The position numbers and the translations under genes were made by a program. Below are positions 21,985-32,336 of a stretch of 64,000 bases of DNA, piece by piece; within the stretch, counting starts at the first letter, position 1; each line of letters starts with the position of its first letter. Source of the DNA: Heterostelium multicystogenum. Taxonomy: Eukaryota; Evosea; Eumycetozoa; Acytosteliales; Acytosteliaceae. Below the pieces are notes generated by a model. It saw only the letters and a list, made by a program, of their open reading frames with translations, had not been told where the DNA came from and made no database searches. Location: NCBI GenBank assembly GCA_003667245.1, contig RCNN01000068.1, forward strand, positions 62,001 to 126,000, in the 5' to 3' direction.

Positions 21985-22431
21985 ATGTTGGAGATATACA
22001 AAAGAGAAGGTATGGTATTACAAGCATCCAAACAGATACTAAAGAATGAGCAGTCGCTGAGAGATGCGAATCCTAACGAGTATGGAGTGAATGGAGTCCA
22101 AAGTGGCGATCGTAGATATATAAAGAATGGATGGAAGAAGGCTGAAGCTGATGCATCTGAAGAATATCGATCAATGGCTGGAACTAAAAGAATCTTAGTT
22201 AGAAGCTATTTCAAGACTTTGATTCGACCAGTAGAGGCAACTTCATTGAATGACAAACTCCATCGTTGAGTTGGTGCTAAAGATTGATTTGCTGAATCAA
22301 TGATGGAGAATATGAACTCAATGAACTCCATATCCCCAGAATGTATGGAGTTGCCTAATGCCTTTGCAAAGACGCATTCGAAGTTGGCCAAACTCTTAGA
22401 TCTTGCATCGTCTTACGAAAAGATAGTGTGA
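21985..22431 (+). pseudogene. Ankyrin-family relic with internal inversion, copy A
   Basis: Starts MLEIYKREGMVLQASKQILK as in copy B at 37186. After ...DANPNEY the next 0.3 kb (about 22088-22395) is in reverse orientation relative to copy B. The piece encoding FECVFAKALGN and SLSFNEVASTGRIKVLK therefore reads on the minus strand here. No functional product is expected. Confidence 0.6.
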
Positions 22432-22605
22432 AAAGATCTAAACATCTCCACAGTCGATTTTGCAGAATATCATCTCAAAAACTTGCCTCACATATTAATT
22501 TTGAGAAATCTTACAGTCAACTGTATTAAATTTTTTTATCTTTAAAATGAAAAAAACACTAAGTTAAAAATGTTAAGATTTCTTAAAATTGATTGTTGAC
22601 CTATG

Positions 22606-22643
22606 TAACAATAACAATCTAATAGAAATAGCAAAAGTAATAT

Positions 22644-22675
<32 letters not shown>

Positions 22676-22751
22676 ACAATAACATAACAGTAACAACAGT
22701 AACAGCAATAGCAATAGTAATAGCGACAGCAACAGTAACAGCAATAATAAA
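22606..22751. repeat. CAACAG/CAATAG microsatellite, copy A
   Basis: Imperfect trinucleotide/hexanucleotide repeats of AACAGC, AACAAT and AATAGC on the plus strand. The copy at 37791-37950 has the same flanks but a different number and order of units, so the tract changed after the duplication. The poly-Leu or Cys/Tyr ORFs on the minus strand are products of the repeat. Confidence 0.85.
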
Positions 22752-23138
22752 GTAAATAAGATCTAAACATGTATATACATAAGTAAACAAGTGTGGACAG
22801 ATCAGTCAATCAATCATAAAATTTCCAGTTGTAAACCTCATGAATCTTTCTCTTCAACTTTCTACTGGTGAATATGAATAATAATATTCTGATGGATGTA
22901 CAATAAACAATTTATCAAACTACATGTGAACAACTAAACTGGAGCACATAAATGAGATAAAAATACACTTGATCCTCAAACTGGTACCAGGGCCTACTCA
23001 TTTTGGCCATGCAAAAGAGAAATGGACACAGAGCGTCATGTCAAGTTGTGATAAATCCATTTATTAAAAGACATATGGTCTGATGATGATGATGGTAAAC
23101 GAACAAATAATAATAATAATAATCTAAATGTAAAAATT

Positions 23139-24880
23139 TTACACGGTTTTTATTAATGCAGCACCAGTACAACACCTATTGACAGTATCTTTATCATTGA
23201 TTTTTAACCACTGGTCGTTTTGAACTGAATAGAGGTGGTTTCCATATTGTGTGCCACTAATGAAGTAAATGTGTGATCCCATAACGTATACTGTTGATTG
23301 ATTTATACGGTACAATTGGGAGAATGGTGATTTAAGATTAACTCGCTTTTTGTCTACCATCGATATCCTGTAGAACGTAGAATCGGCATCTAAAATATAG
23401 AGATATCCATCACCATAGCATACAGAGTTGGTGTGAGTACTATAACCAATGTCACTTATAAACTCGCTGAACTGTTTGTTTCTAAATCGTACTTGGTAAC
23501 TGACCTGTAATGGTTATTAAAAGCATCACCTCCAACTACATAGATTGCATTCTCATGGTGGAAAATGTAGGCACAAGTAGAAGCATATCCAATGTCTCCT
23601 AATACCTCCCACTTTAGAGTTTCTATGTTTAATCTTGCTAGTCGCGATAGATGTGTCAGATGAAAAAAACCACCATATATATATAAATACTTTCCACCAT
23701 CATGGCATACACAAATATGTTCTCCACCACCTTCAGGAATCTCTCCATGGTAGTCCCATTTATGTTCCATCAAAGAGTATCTTGAAAATGTTGTACTCTT
23801 ATCGTTTCCTCCAATACATAGACACTCTGTTGAACCTGTATAATAGAGTTGAGAGTTGCTGATCGATCTTCACTGTCTCCCTCCAATTTCTATCCACACC
23901 TCTGATGAAGTGTCAAACAAGTTGCATCCATCAGGTCCCATTGAAAAATCATGTTGCCACTGGACCTATCTACGTCATCATTTAAATTGACCAATTCATA
24001 GAGAGTTTGAAGCTCTTTCTTTATAGATGTTAGTTTTAGATCATCAAATCGAATTTGATATGATATCGGATCTTGGTACTCCAGAGGATATACTGTTTGA
24101 TGGGTTCTAATTTTCAAAAGAGTGTCATAGACTTGATAATCACATATTGGCTCTGGCGATGCAAATAAAGAAGATTCATTTTGAATTATAAAATTCATTT
24201 ATGGTACTACTGATTTTATGTTGGAAATAACTGTAGATAGGTGGTAGTTTTTTGTTTCTGTATAACCTGGTTATCGACAATTTGGCCTTTGGAATCTAGA
24301 GTTGAGTTTTCGAGAACTGGAAAGCATTTGGATTTCTTTTCTTTGAGATTAGAATTTAGAGATACCAAAATACTTTTGATAGATTTAATTTCCTCGACTA
24401 ATGACTCCATAATTGACTCGGCTTTTTCTTTTTCATCATGAATCGGCTTCAAAAATCTTGTGCTCCTCTAACCTAAGATACTCATGCAGATTCCTATAAA
24501 ATTCATTCACTACTGTAGAAGTATCTTCAAACAACTGATGTTTCTGGGCCAAATCCTTTAGATATATCCAAATTTCAGTCAATCTCTTTGCATAATTGAA
24601 TTGTTCTTTAGTTTTTCGATTTGAGACTCTCTTCATTTTCATCCACATCTTTTCTAATACCACTATTATCTAATTGTTCTCTAATTAACCTATTTTCATT
24701 CTCAATAAGTTGGAATACTGATTTTCTAATACTCTCTATATCTTCAAAACAATGACTACTATGTTTGGATTCTGTTTGACAATATAAGCAAATTATTTCA
24801 TTACAATCTGTACACATGTATTTAAGTTTTTTGGAATGTCTACTACATATATAATAAATTCATCTCTTAAATATTTTCAT
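23139..24880 (-). pseudogene. Divergent B-box/kelch protein, copy A, frameshifted
   Basis: A distant relative of the BBP genes. A B-box (CSRHSKKLKYMCTDCNEIIC, CQTESKHSSHC) comes first. A coiled coil follows (RKTKEQFNYAKRLTEIWIY, LHEYLRLEEHK), and then a kelch-like propeller (VYVFGGNDKSTTFSRYSL, YLYIYGGFFHLTHLS, IYVVGGDAF, IYFISGTQYGNHLYS) ending ALIKTV at 23139. The frame breaks at the start (extra A in ATGAAAATATTT), near 24650, 24440, 24210, 23870 and 23480. Copy B has lesions at partly different places, so an intact common ancestor preceded the duplication or base errors are frequent. Confidence 0.7.
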
Positions 24881-25120
24881 TTCTAAAAAAATAACGAATT
24901 CTATATATAAATTTATTCTTGAGAATAATATTATTAAAAATAATTAGATATATTAAAATTAATTAATATTAATTTAAATATTCTTTTGATTTCAAATTGT
25001 ATCGATAGATATTTAAATTCTAATGATAAATAGGAAATTTTATTTTTTATATATTTGGTAAAAAAATACAACCAAATAAAAAAATAATTATATGGAGAAC
25101 TTGTGAGACCAAAAAAAATG

Positions 25121-25290
25121 GAGTTTTCTAAAAATCTTTAATTGGTAATACCATAAATAGAATCGAACACAACAATGAAAGTTTAAACTATGAACTTCAA
25201 TGTTAGATTTTCCTGGGAAATTGGGGGGCTATATAATAGAGATAACAAAATTAATTATTAAAAAAATAAAACATACTCCAAAATCATCAT
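25121..25290. repeat. Dispersed about 170-bp repeat, copy 1
   Basis: GAGTTTTCTAAAAATCTTTA through CATACTCCAAAATCATC occurs here, at 40350-40517 (expected from the duplication) and, without the remainder of the block and with a short internal deletion, at 45634-45769. It is not coding. It may be a small mobile element or an ancient 3' flank carried with BBP genes. Confidence 0.6.
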
Positions 25291-25324
25291 ACTTTTTTCT
25301 CTAATAATAAAAAAAGAATTCCAT

Positions 25325-25412
25325 ATTTGCCAGGTATTTGATTGAGTTTGTTTGGTCAAGTCATTGTAATTTATCTTTTTTGAATGAATTAAGAAATGAC
25401 CATTACATGCTG
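25325..25412 (-). pseudogene. Orphan relic of a BBP propeller, copy A
   Basis: On the minus strand this matches the stretch encoding GHFFIHS...KYNV-TKQT-KLNQIPAK of BBP genes, with substitutions and small gaps. The counterpart in copy B (40547-40649) retains slightly more (TGCTGTCATGACATGC). The surrounding 25413-25990 holds AT-rich spacer and no gene I can support. Confidence 0.55.
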
Positions 25413-25990
25413 TCCAATTTTTACAACCTTTGGAAGACTATCATTTATCATCCATAAGGATTTAACTAATTCAGATCATGGTTTGGAAAGTCTCTTCAGG
25501 CCATCCTTTTCCAACGTCACTTCAAGAGAGATAGAATCAACAATATTCTCAAGTGACAACATCCGGATTTTTTGTCATTCTTTAGATGAAATGACACCAC
25601 CAGGTTTTACTAATTTCATAATTTAAACTTATTCTCACCTCATACAAGATACTTAATATCTATTTACAGAGGGTTTTATTCTAACAATTTTATATAACAA
25701 TTGTAATAAATATAAAAATTTTAATAATAGAAAATATCCTCTCCTTTTAGGTGGTCGAGATCACTGTGAAAAGTTTGACCTAGAACATGATCGTGGAAGG
25801 TGGTATGAGAAGTAACACCTTTTTTAATTTCAAAGTTAAAAAGAAAACAAAGATCATAAAAGAAGAATCGAACAACCAAATGCAATAAAACATAATAAAT
25901 AATAGACAAAACACTAAAACATATAAATCCTAATAATTATTAATATTTATTGTTGATAAATGATTTAATGTCATTTTAATGTTAATCTAT

Positions 25991-27740
25991 CTATTTTGAA
26001 TAAACAATTGATGCACACAAAAATCTGTTATATTGATCATCCAAATAGAATGGTTCTGATTGATCATTCTCAATTGAATATTTGAAGTTACCATAATCTT
26101 GACCACCAAATGAATAAATATAACTCTCTGTTGCTGATACACAATCGTAAATTGGATATACATATCCATTTTTGGCAGGTATCTGATTGAGTTTGCTTGT
26201 TTGTTTGGTCATGACATTGTATTTGATGAAACATTTATCTACTCTTGAATGAATGAAGAAATGACCATTGTTGTCATGACATGCTGAGAATGGTATGCAA
26301 TCTAATTGATGTTCTGAAATGGTTTTGTTTGTCAAGTCAAATCTAAATAGAATATTATTATCAAAAGACAATGAGTATAATATTCCATTCAAGATCATTG
26401 TTGATACTTGTTCACCATAATGTTTTGGTAATTGATGATATCTTTCAAATGTCATTGTTTTGATGTTGAATCGATCAATTCGATGTGTTCTAGAACCATT
26501 AACCAAATAGATATGATCTTGACCATCATAACAAACTGATATGGAAGTGTCAGGATCAATTCCATCCATGATACCAATGTGTTCAATTGATTGAGATTTG
26601 ATTGAGTATCGAATCCATATGTTTGGATTATTTAAACCACCAAATACATAGATATATTCATCAACTCTGATAATTGATGAGAATGTATCATCGAAATGAT
26701 AATCCAATTGTAATTGTTCGATTGAATTGTTGTTTGAAACATTGATGAGTGTTGCTCCTTTCTTTGTGTGAGTTGTGAAGATATATGTTGATTTGTTTGA
26801 ATGATCATCATGATCTTCATTGTTTGTTGTCTCTGATTTGATTGATAATTGTATTGATTGTTTGATGATTGATTCTATTGATTCAGAATCGAATGATTTG
26901 GTTGTCAATGAATATGAATGTTGTTTGATATCATCGATTGATTTGTCATTGAATGATTGATTGTATTGATTCAATAGATATAGAATCATTGATTGATGAT
27001 CATTGTCGAATTGATTGATCAGTTGATTGATATCATATCGTTGATTGTATCGATCATTGAATATTGTTTGTTTGTTGTTCAAGATGAATGATGACAGAGA
27101 TGAACATGATTCTATTGATGATATCAATGTTGTTGTCATGTATTGTGAAGTGCTATCATTGTTTTGTTGTCTTGACATCTTTATTATCATCTGTTGTATT
27201 ATCATTGTTGTTATTATTTAAATGATTATTGATATTGATGATATTGAGAAGATGTTTCAATTGATTGATGTTGTTCTCGATTCGATCAGTCAATGATTGT
27301 TTGTTCTCTTTCATTGTATTCTTTAATCTTTGTTCTTCAATGATGAGGTATTGATGATATTGTTCAAAGTGTTGTGATATCTCATTCTCTGTTGTTGTGA
27401 TTGATTGTATCTCTGATACCGATGACTTTAATGAACTCCACAATGATGACAGTATTTGTTTGAAAGTTAATTGGTCATTATTAATGTCATGGTTGGTGCT
27501 TATTGTTGTTGAATGATGATCTATGTCATCAAAGATATTGTTGTCATTTAATTGATTGACAATCTCATCGATATGTTCGCAATATCTTCCATGATCATGT
27601 GTTCTGTTGTGTATTGCAATACATTTCGAACACATCAATTGATTACACTTATGACAAATCAGTTCCAATGATTTATTGTGTTGTTGACATCGTGATTCGA
27701 TACCACTGTTTATCTCTATCTCTTCATGTGCTCTCTTCAT
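25991..27740 (-). CDS. BBP gene 4: B-box / coiled-coil / propeller protein, one frameshift
   Basis: Starts MKRAHEEIEINSGIESRCQQH at 27740, a longer N-terminus than other BBP proteins. It has a B-box (CQQHNKSLELICHKC, CSKC), a coiled coil, the conserved SQYMTTTL block and the propeller to TAG at 25991. A single indel near 27170-27200 in the Asn/Asp linker shifts the frame; otherwise about 580 residues are intact, so it could be a working gene. Variable-loop residues include THTKKGA, FGGLNNPN, VNGSRTH, HYGEQVS and HSRVDK. Its duplicate is BBP gene 8 (41236-42995). Confidence 0.75.
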
Positions 27741-28384
27741 TTTAGATCAATGATAGTCTGTTATGTTATTCTATTATTACAAACAAATTTTTTGAAAGAT
27801 GCAAAGTGTGACATTTTGCAGTTACTCTGTGTTCTTTAATATCAAAATATCTTTGGTAAAGTTATTATGCTGAACACGAAACTCATGATGTCATCTTTAT
27901 TAACACAATCATGATTAGTTGGAATCTTTAATTTAATAGAGACCTTTTTTGGAGAATGAAACAGCTTTTGATGGTAGATGAGTAGTGGGGAGGAGGGAGA
28001 GGGAATACACATAAAAGAAAATAATCTAATTTTATCTATGTTTGTTTGGAGTATAAAGTTTTCATTACACACACTATCAATTGTTAGATGATTCTCAAAG
28101 AGTTTGGTAATGTCTTCTGAGATTTAATGAGTTGTCTTAGGACACTCTCTAAAGACATTGATTAGTTCTTACTTCTAGAGACTATTCCCGAACTTCAAAT
28201 GGGGCTTTGCAACGACATTAGGCAATAGTAATATTAAACTGTTCCTCTAATCATGAGATTTTGAGATAATTTAAATTTACAAGGGTTTAACCCAAAAACT
28301 AAATATTTATGTTCATGTTTAAAAACAATAACAAAGCAAAAAAACATAAAGTTATTTATTTTTACTGAATAGTGCAAAGAAATT
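27741..28384. other. Intergenic region duplicated at 42996-43670
   Basis: Shared promoter interval between a minus-strand and a plus-strand BBP gene. It contains a purine-rich tract (GGGGAGGAGGGAGAGGG) near 27990. Both copies are preserved closely although neither encodes a protein I can support. Confidence 0.5.
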
Positions 28385-28773
28385 ATGTCTGATAGTAGTA
28401 GTAATAATAACAAGCATCTAAAGTGTCAGATTCACAACAAAAGATATAAATTCATATGTTACAAATGCAACATATTGATGTGTTCAAGTTGTTTGTGGAA
28501 ACACTCAAAAGTACAACCTGATCATTCACTATACCTTGATGATGCAAAACAAATCAGAGAATCATGTAATAAAGATATCATTTATAACATAGATATAAAT
28601 AAGATCTTTGACAATAGCTGTTGTAAATAATTAATTAGAGTTATATTTATTCATTTTGTGGTAAAGACTGTGGTAACTTCAAGTATTCAATTGAGAATGA
28701 TCAATCAGAACCAATCTATTTGGATGATTCATTTAACAGATAATGGTGTGCATCAATTATTTATTAACAATAG
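28385..28773 (+). pseudogene. BBP gene 5: N-terminus joined to a C-terminal relic
   Basis: The first 230 bp encode the B-box start (MSDSSSNNNKHLKCQIH, CYKCNILMCSSC) as in gene 9. At about 28622 the sequence jumps to the end of the propeller (28636-28773), skipping about 1.4 kb. The remaining propeller end has a stop inside DDSFNR-(stop)-WCAS. That end matches neighbouring gene 6 (FCGKDCGNFKYS-type residues) rather than gene 9, so it probably arose by recombination with gene 6. Confidence 0.75.
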
Positions 28774-29269
28774 ATTAACATCAAAATGACTTCAAAATTG
28801 GTATCGACATAAATATTCATAATTATTTGGATGTATTCGATTTATTATGTTTATTATTTATTGTGTATTCTCTATTTGAGATAGACTCTGAGATATGATG
28901 GATGACGTACAATGATACACTTCCTGATTTTCCATGGTTGATTTTTGATGATTTTGTCTTGATCTTTTGCAATGAGCATAATATTCTACTTCTTGATGGT
29001 TAATTTTTAATAATTAACTTATAATATTATATTTAATTTGTTAATAGTAAAATTACTATGAGATCATTTTGACTTCGTAGGATCTAAAGATACCCTTATT
29101 TTAAAGATCCAGTATATTATTTTTGTGCAATATAAATTTAACAGATCTTGTCTATTATTTTTTATTGTGCTGTAAAAACTTATATTTTAAAGAATTTTTT
29201 ATATTTATATATTCAAATAATTATGAATATTTATTGTTAATAATTATTTGAAGTCATTTTGATGTTAAT
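28774..29269. other. Spacer between converging BBP 3' ends
   Basis: AT-rich spacer containing, on each side, the BBP 3' flank motif (ATCAATAAATATTCATAATTA-like). I see no gene. Confidence 0.5.
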
Positions 29270-30970
29270 CTATTTTGAATAAACAATTGATGCACACCAA
29301 TATCTGCTAAATGGATCATCCAAATAGATTGGTTCTGATTGATCATTCTCAATTGAATACTTGAAGTTACCACAGTCTTTACCACAAAATGAATAAATAT
29401 AACTCTCTGTTGCTGATACACAATGGTAAATTGGAAATACTCCATTTTTGGCAGGTATCACATTGAGTTTGGTTGTTTGTTTGGTCATGACATTGTATTT
29501 GATGAAACATTTATCTTCGATAGAATGAATGAAGAAATGACCATTGTTGTCATGACATGCTGTGTGTATTCTGCAATCCAATTGTTGTTTTGAAATGGCT
29601 TTGTTTGTCAAGTCAAATCTAAATAGAATATTCTTATCACGTGGCAATGAATATAATATTCCATTCAAGATCATTGTTGATACTTGTGCGCCATAATGTT
29701 TTGATAATTTATGATATCTTTCAAATGTCATTGTTTTGATGTTGAATCGATCAATTCGATGTGTATTATAACCATTAACCAAATAGATATGATCTTGACC
29801 ATCATAACAAACTGATATGTCACTTTTAGGATCAATTCCATCCATATCACCAATGTGTTCAATTGATTGAGATTTGATTGAGAATCGAATCCATATGTTT
29901 CGATTAAAATAACCACCAAATACATAGATATGTTCATCAACTCTGATAATTGATTGGAATGTACCATTGAAATCATAATCAAATTGTAATTGTTCGATTG
30001 AATTGTTGTTTGAAATATTGATGAGTGTTGCTCCTTTATATGAGTGTGTTGTTAAGATATATGTTGATTTGTTTGAATGATGATCTTCATTGTTTGTTGT
30101 CTCTGATTTGATTGATAATTGTATTGATTGTTTGATGATTGATTTCATTGATTCAGAATCGATTGCTTTGGTTGTCAATGAATATGAATGTTGTTTGATA
30201 TCATCGATTGTTTTGTCATTGAATGATTGATTGTATTGATTCAATAGATATAGAATCATTGATTGATGATCATTGTCGAATTGCTTGGTGAGTTGATTGA
30301 TATCATAATGGTTATTGTATCGACGATTAAATATTGTTTGTTTGTTGTTCGAGATGAATGATGTCAGTGATGAAGAAGACTGTATTGATGATATCAATGT
30401 TGTTGTCATGTATTGTGAAGTTGTATCATTGTCTGTTGTGTTGTCATCTTGATTATCATCTGTTGTATTATCATTATTGTTGTTGTGGGTGCTGTTGTTA
30501 TTCCAATGATTATTGATATTGATGATATTGATGAGATGTTTCAATTGATTGATGTTGTTCTTGATTCGATCAGTCAATGATTGTTTGTTCTCTTTCATTG
30601 TATTCTTTAATCTTTGTTCTTCAATGATGAGATATTGATGATATTGTTCAAAGTGTTGTGATATCTCATCCTCTGTTGTTGTGATCTTATTGATTTCTGA
30701 TACCGATGACTTTAATGAACTCCACAATGATCTGAGAGTATCTTTGATATCAAAGTGCTTTTCGTTGGTCTCTGTTTGATTTTGATCAGTGTTATCTGAC
30801 TCCAAGAGTGCATTATTCAAATGTAGTCTGATATCATCGATATGATTAATGTATTGATGACAAGAATTATCATTTTCCTTGATATGAATGATGATACATT
30901 TTGTACACATCAATACATTACATTTGTCACATATCGATTCATATGCTTTATTATGTAGAGTACACTTCAT
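29270..30970 (-). CDS. BBP gene 6: intact B-box / coiled-coil / beta-propeller protein, 566 aa
   Basis: The only fully open BBP member in the window and the reference for the family. The B-box is at about 3-45 (C3, H6, C14, C17, C22, C25, then His/Cys). A helical region is at about 75-150 (SLWSSLKSSVSEIN, QHFEQYHQYLIIEEQRLK). An Asn/Asp/Thr linker (150-183) and a conserved helical block (184-305) follow. The kelch-like propeller spans about 305-566, with strands such as HIYVFGG, HIYLVNG, SYIYSFCG. There is no RING, so it is TRIM-like without ligase activity of its own; binding-adaptor is the likely role. Residues at 310-312, 333-338, 354-359, 374-385, 401-402, 427-428, 443-446, 466-469, 483-486, 508-511, 528-533 and 553-558 differ from paralogs. 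Confidence 0.85.
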   Translation of the reverse strand: MKCTLHNKAYESICDKCNVLMCTKCIIIHIKENDNSCHQYINHIDDIRLHLNNALLESDNTDQNQTETNEKHFDIKDTLRSLWSSLKSSVSEINKITTTEDEISQHFEQYHQYLIIEEQRLKNTMKENKQSLTDRIKNNINQLKHLINIININNHWNNNSTHNNNNDNTTDDNQDDNTTDNDTTSQYMTTTLISSIQSSSSLTSFISNNKQTIFNRRYNNHYDINQLTKQFDNDHQSMILYLLNQYNQSFNDKTIDDIKQHSYSLTTKAIDSESMKSIIKQSIQLSIKSETTNNEDHHSNKSTYILTTHSYKGATLINISNNNSIEQLQFDYDFNGTFQSIIRVDEHIYVFGGYFNRNIWIRFSIKSQSIEHIGDMDGIDPKSDISVCYDGQDHIYLVNGYNTHRIDRFNIKTMTFERYHKLSKHYGAQVSTMILNGILYSLPRDKNILFRFDLTNKAISKQQLDCRIHTACHDNNGHFFIHSIEDKCFIKYNVMTKQTTKLNVIPAKNGVFPIYHCVSATESYIYSFCGKDCGNFKYSIENDQSEPIYLDDPFSRYWCASIVYSK

Positions 30971-31040
30971 CTTTTATAATTAATAACTATATAAATATAT
31001 AAATAGAATGATAATGTAGATATCTATAAAATATATTATA

Positions 31041-31072
31041 TATCTGATTGTGATAAGAGTTGGTGGTGATGA
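31041..31072 (-). promoter_or_regulatory. Conserved upstream element of BBP gene 6
   Basis: Minus-strand copy of the CTCTTATCACAATCAGAT block about 70 nt before the gene 6 start. See the element at 1274-1308 for the comparison; a further copy is at 48564-48598 before gene 10, with a 3-nt insertion. Confidence 0.5.
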
Positions 31073-31155
31073 TAATTTTGACTTTGTGTGATGATTGATT
31101 TAGATAACAGAACTTAAAAATTTGATTTTTAAAAAAACCAAAATTAATCCCCCAT

Positions 31156-32336
31156 TAATAGCCAAACACCTGCACAAACACATAAAAGTTGACACAAACT
31201 GATGCAAGACAATCAACGTGGATTCAAGATTTCCAAGAGTTTATCTAAGCTTGACAACGGATACAATCGACTTGGCAGCCATTCTATCGCATCGATTTCA
31301 TTATTCTTGATCGCATAGTCATATACTTTCACTGTACATCCCTCCGTTCGTTAATAAAGTTATCTTGTTGACCTCAGAATGAAAGACGCTCTCCAAGATT
31401 CCTAGCTTCAGAAATTATTCTCAGTCACATGCCAAATGAATCCAAGAAACATGGTCTCATCGTACGGTCCTCTTTTGGTACCGTAAAGATAAGGAGTAAA
31501 ACCATTTTCCGACACTTCTCTATTATCCTTTGGTGTAACATAGTTTGTATCTCTTCCAAAACGAGGTGCCAACGAAGTTGATCGTTGCTTTGAGGAAATG
31601 GGGGGAAAACAACAATTTGAATTTTTTACTTTTATATCATTTGAATGAATTTTATCAAGACAGCTATGGGGAGGAATATGAAATCAAATAGATTCTGAAA
31701 ATTGGCTATTATACCTGGTGACTCCAGATCATAACCATTCTGGGATCTCTTTTGTGATATCATGTAAAATTTCTTTGAATGTTTCAGCAAGGTTGAGTAT
31801 GGTACGATTGCATCTTCTTAATATAGTTGATACACCTCTTTAAGCTTTTGCAGGATATCTATCTTACTTCAACACAGTTAGTGTTAAAGGTCATATACTG
31901 TCTTCTGATCTTATTTTGGTAGTTTTTTGTTCATCTTCATTGAGTGGAATGTACTCTTGAGTGATCTTCAAAGCTTATTAAGTTTCTTGATCTAACGATC
32001 TACCTTTGCAATTAGATGTTTATTTTGGTGTTCCTGTTCCATTCTTTCATTACTTGCTTATGACTTTGTAACCTTAATTATAGATTAAAATCAAAATGAC
32101 AGCAAATCATTGGCCACAATAAATATTCATAATTATTTGGATGTATTTGATTGATTACTTTGTTTTGAGTACATTTATTAGGTTCCAAGAAACCTATCTC
32201 TACTTTTTGCTTTTTGTTTTAATTTTGATCAAGATTTATTTGCTTCTGTTTGATGTTCTATTGTTTATTGTTAATGTTAGCAATTTAATGAGATAGAAAA
32301 CTAATTATAATAATCAGAATAATAGTAATTAGAATA
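31156..32336. pseudogene. Shuffled relic module between BBP genes 6 and 7
   Basis: Made of pieces also found at 48886-50063 but in another order and orientation. C (31156-31352) reads on the minus strand as an ankyrin-like end (EGCTVKVYDYAIKNNEIDA, WLPSRLYPL). A (31359-31598) reads on the minus strand as a short C-terminus (RFGRDTNYVTPKDNREVSE, LYGTKRGPYDET). D (31599-31698) and B (31701-32197) are inverted, and E (32197 on) is the BBP gene 7 promoter. B contains a coding-like stretch (ILQKLKEVYQLYQEDA). No piece is an intact gene and I do not recognise A or B. Confidence 0.65.

Larger units (their letters stand above)
19050..28622. repeat. Large direct duplication, copy A of first block
   Basis: About 9.6 kb collinear with 33600-43915: end of a BBP gene, Crinkler/RHS-like gene, ankyrin relic, CAG-type microsatellite, divergent BBP relative, another BBP gene and the start of a plus-strand BBP gene. 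Most of it is nearly identical, including the spacers. Copy-specific changes are a 608-bp deletion near 19577, an inverted 0.3-kb segment at 22088-22395, different microsatellite length, and truncation at 28622. Confidence 0.85.

Noticed and set aside
22542..22809. Minus-strand poly-Leu and Cys/Tyr ORFs (and copies at 37735-38013)
   Set aside because: They come from the CAACAG-type microsatellite; length differs between copies and flanks have no coding signal.
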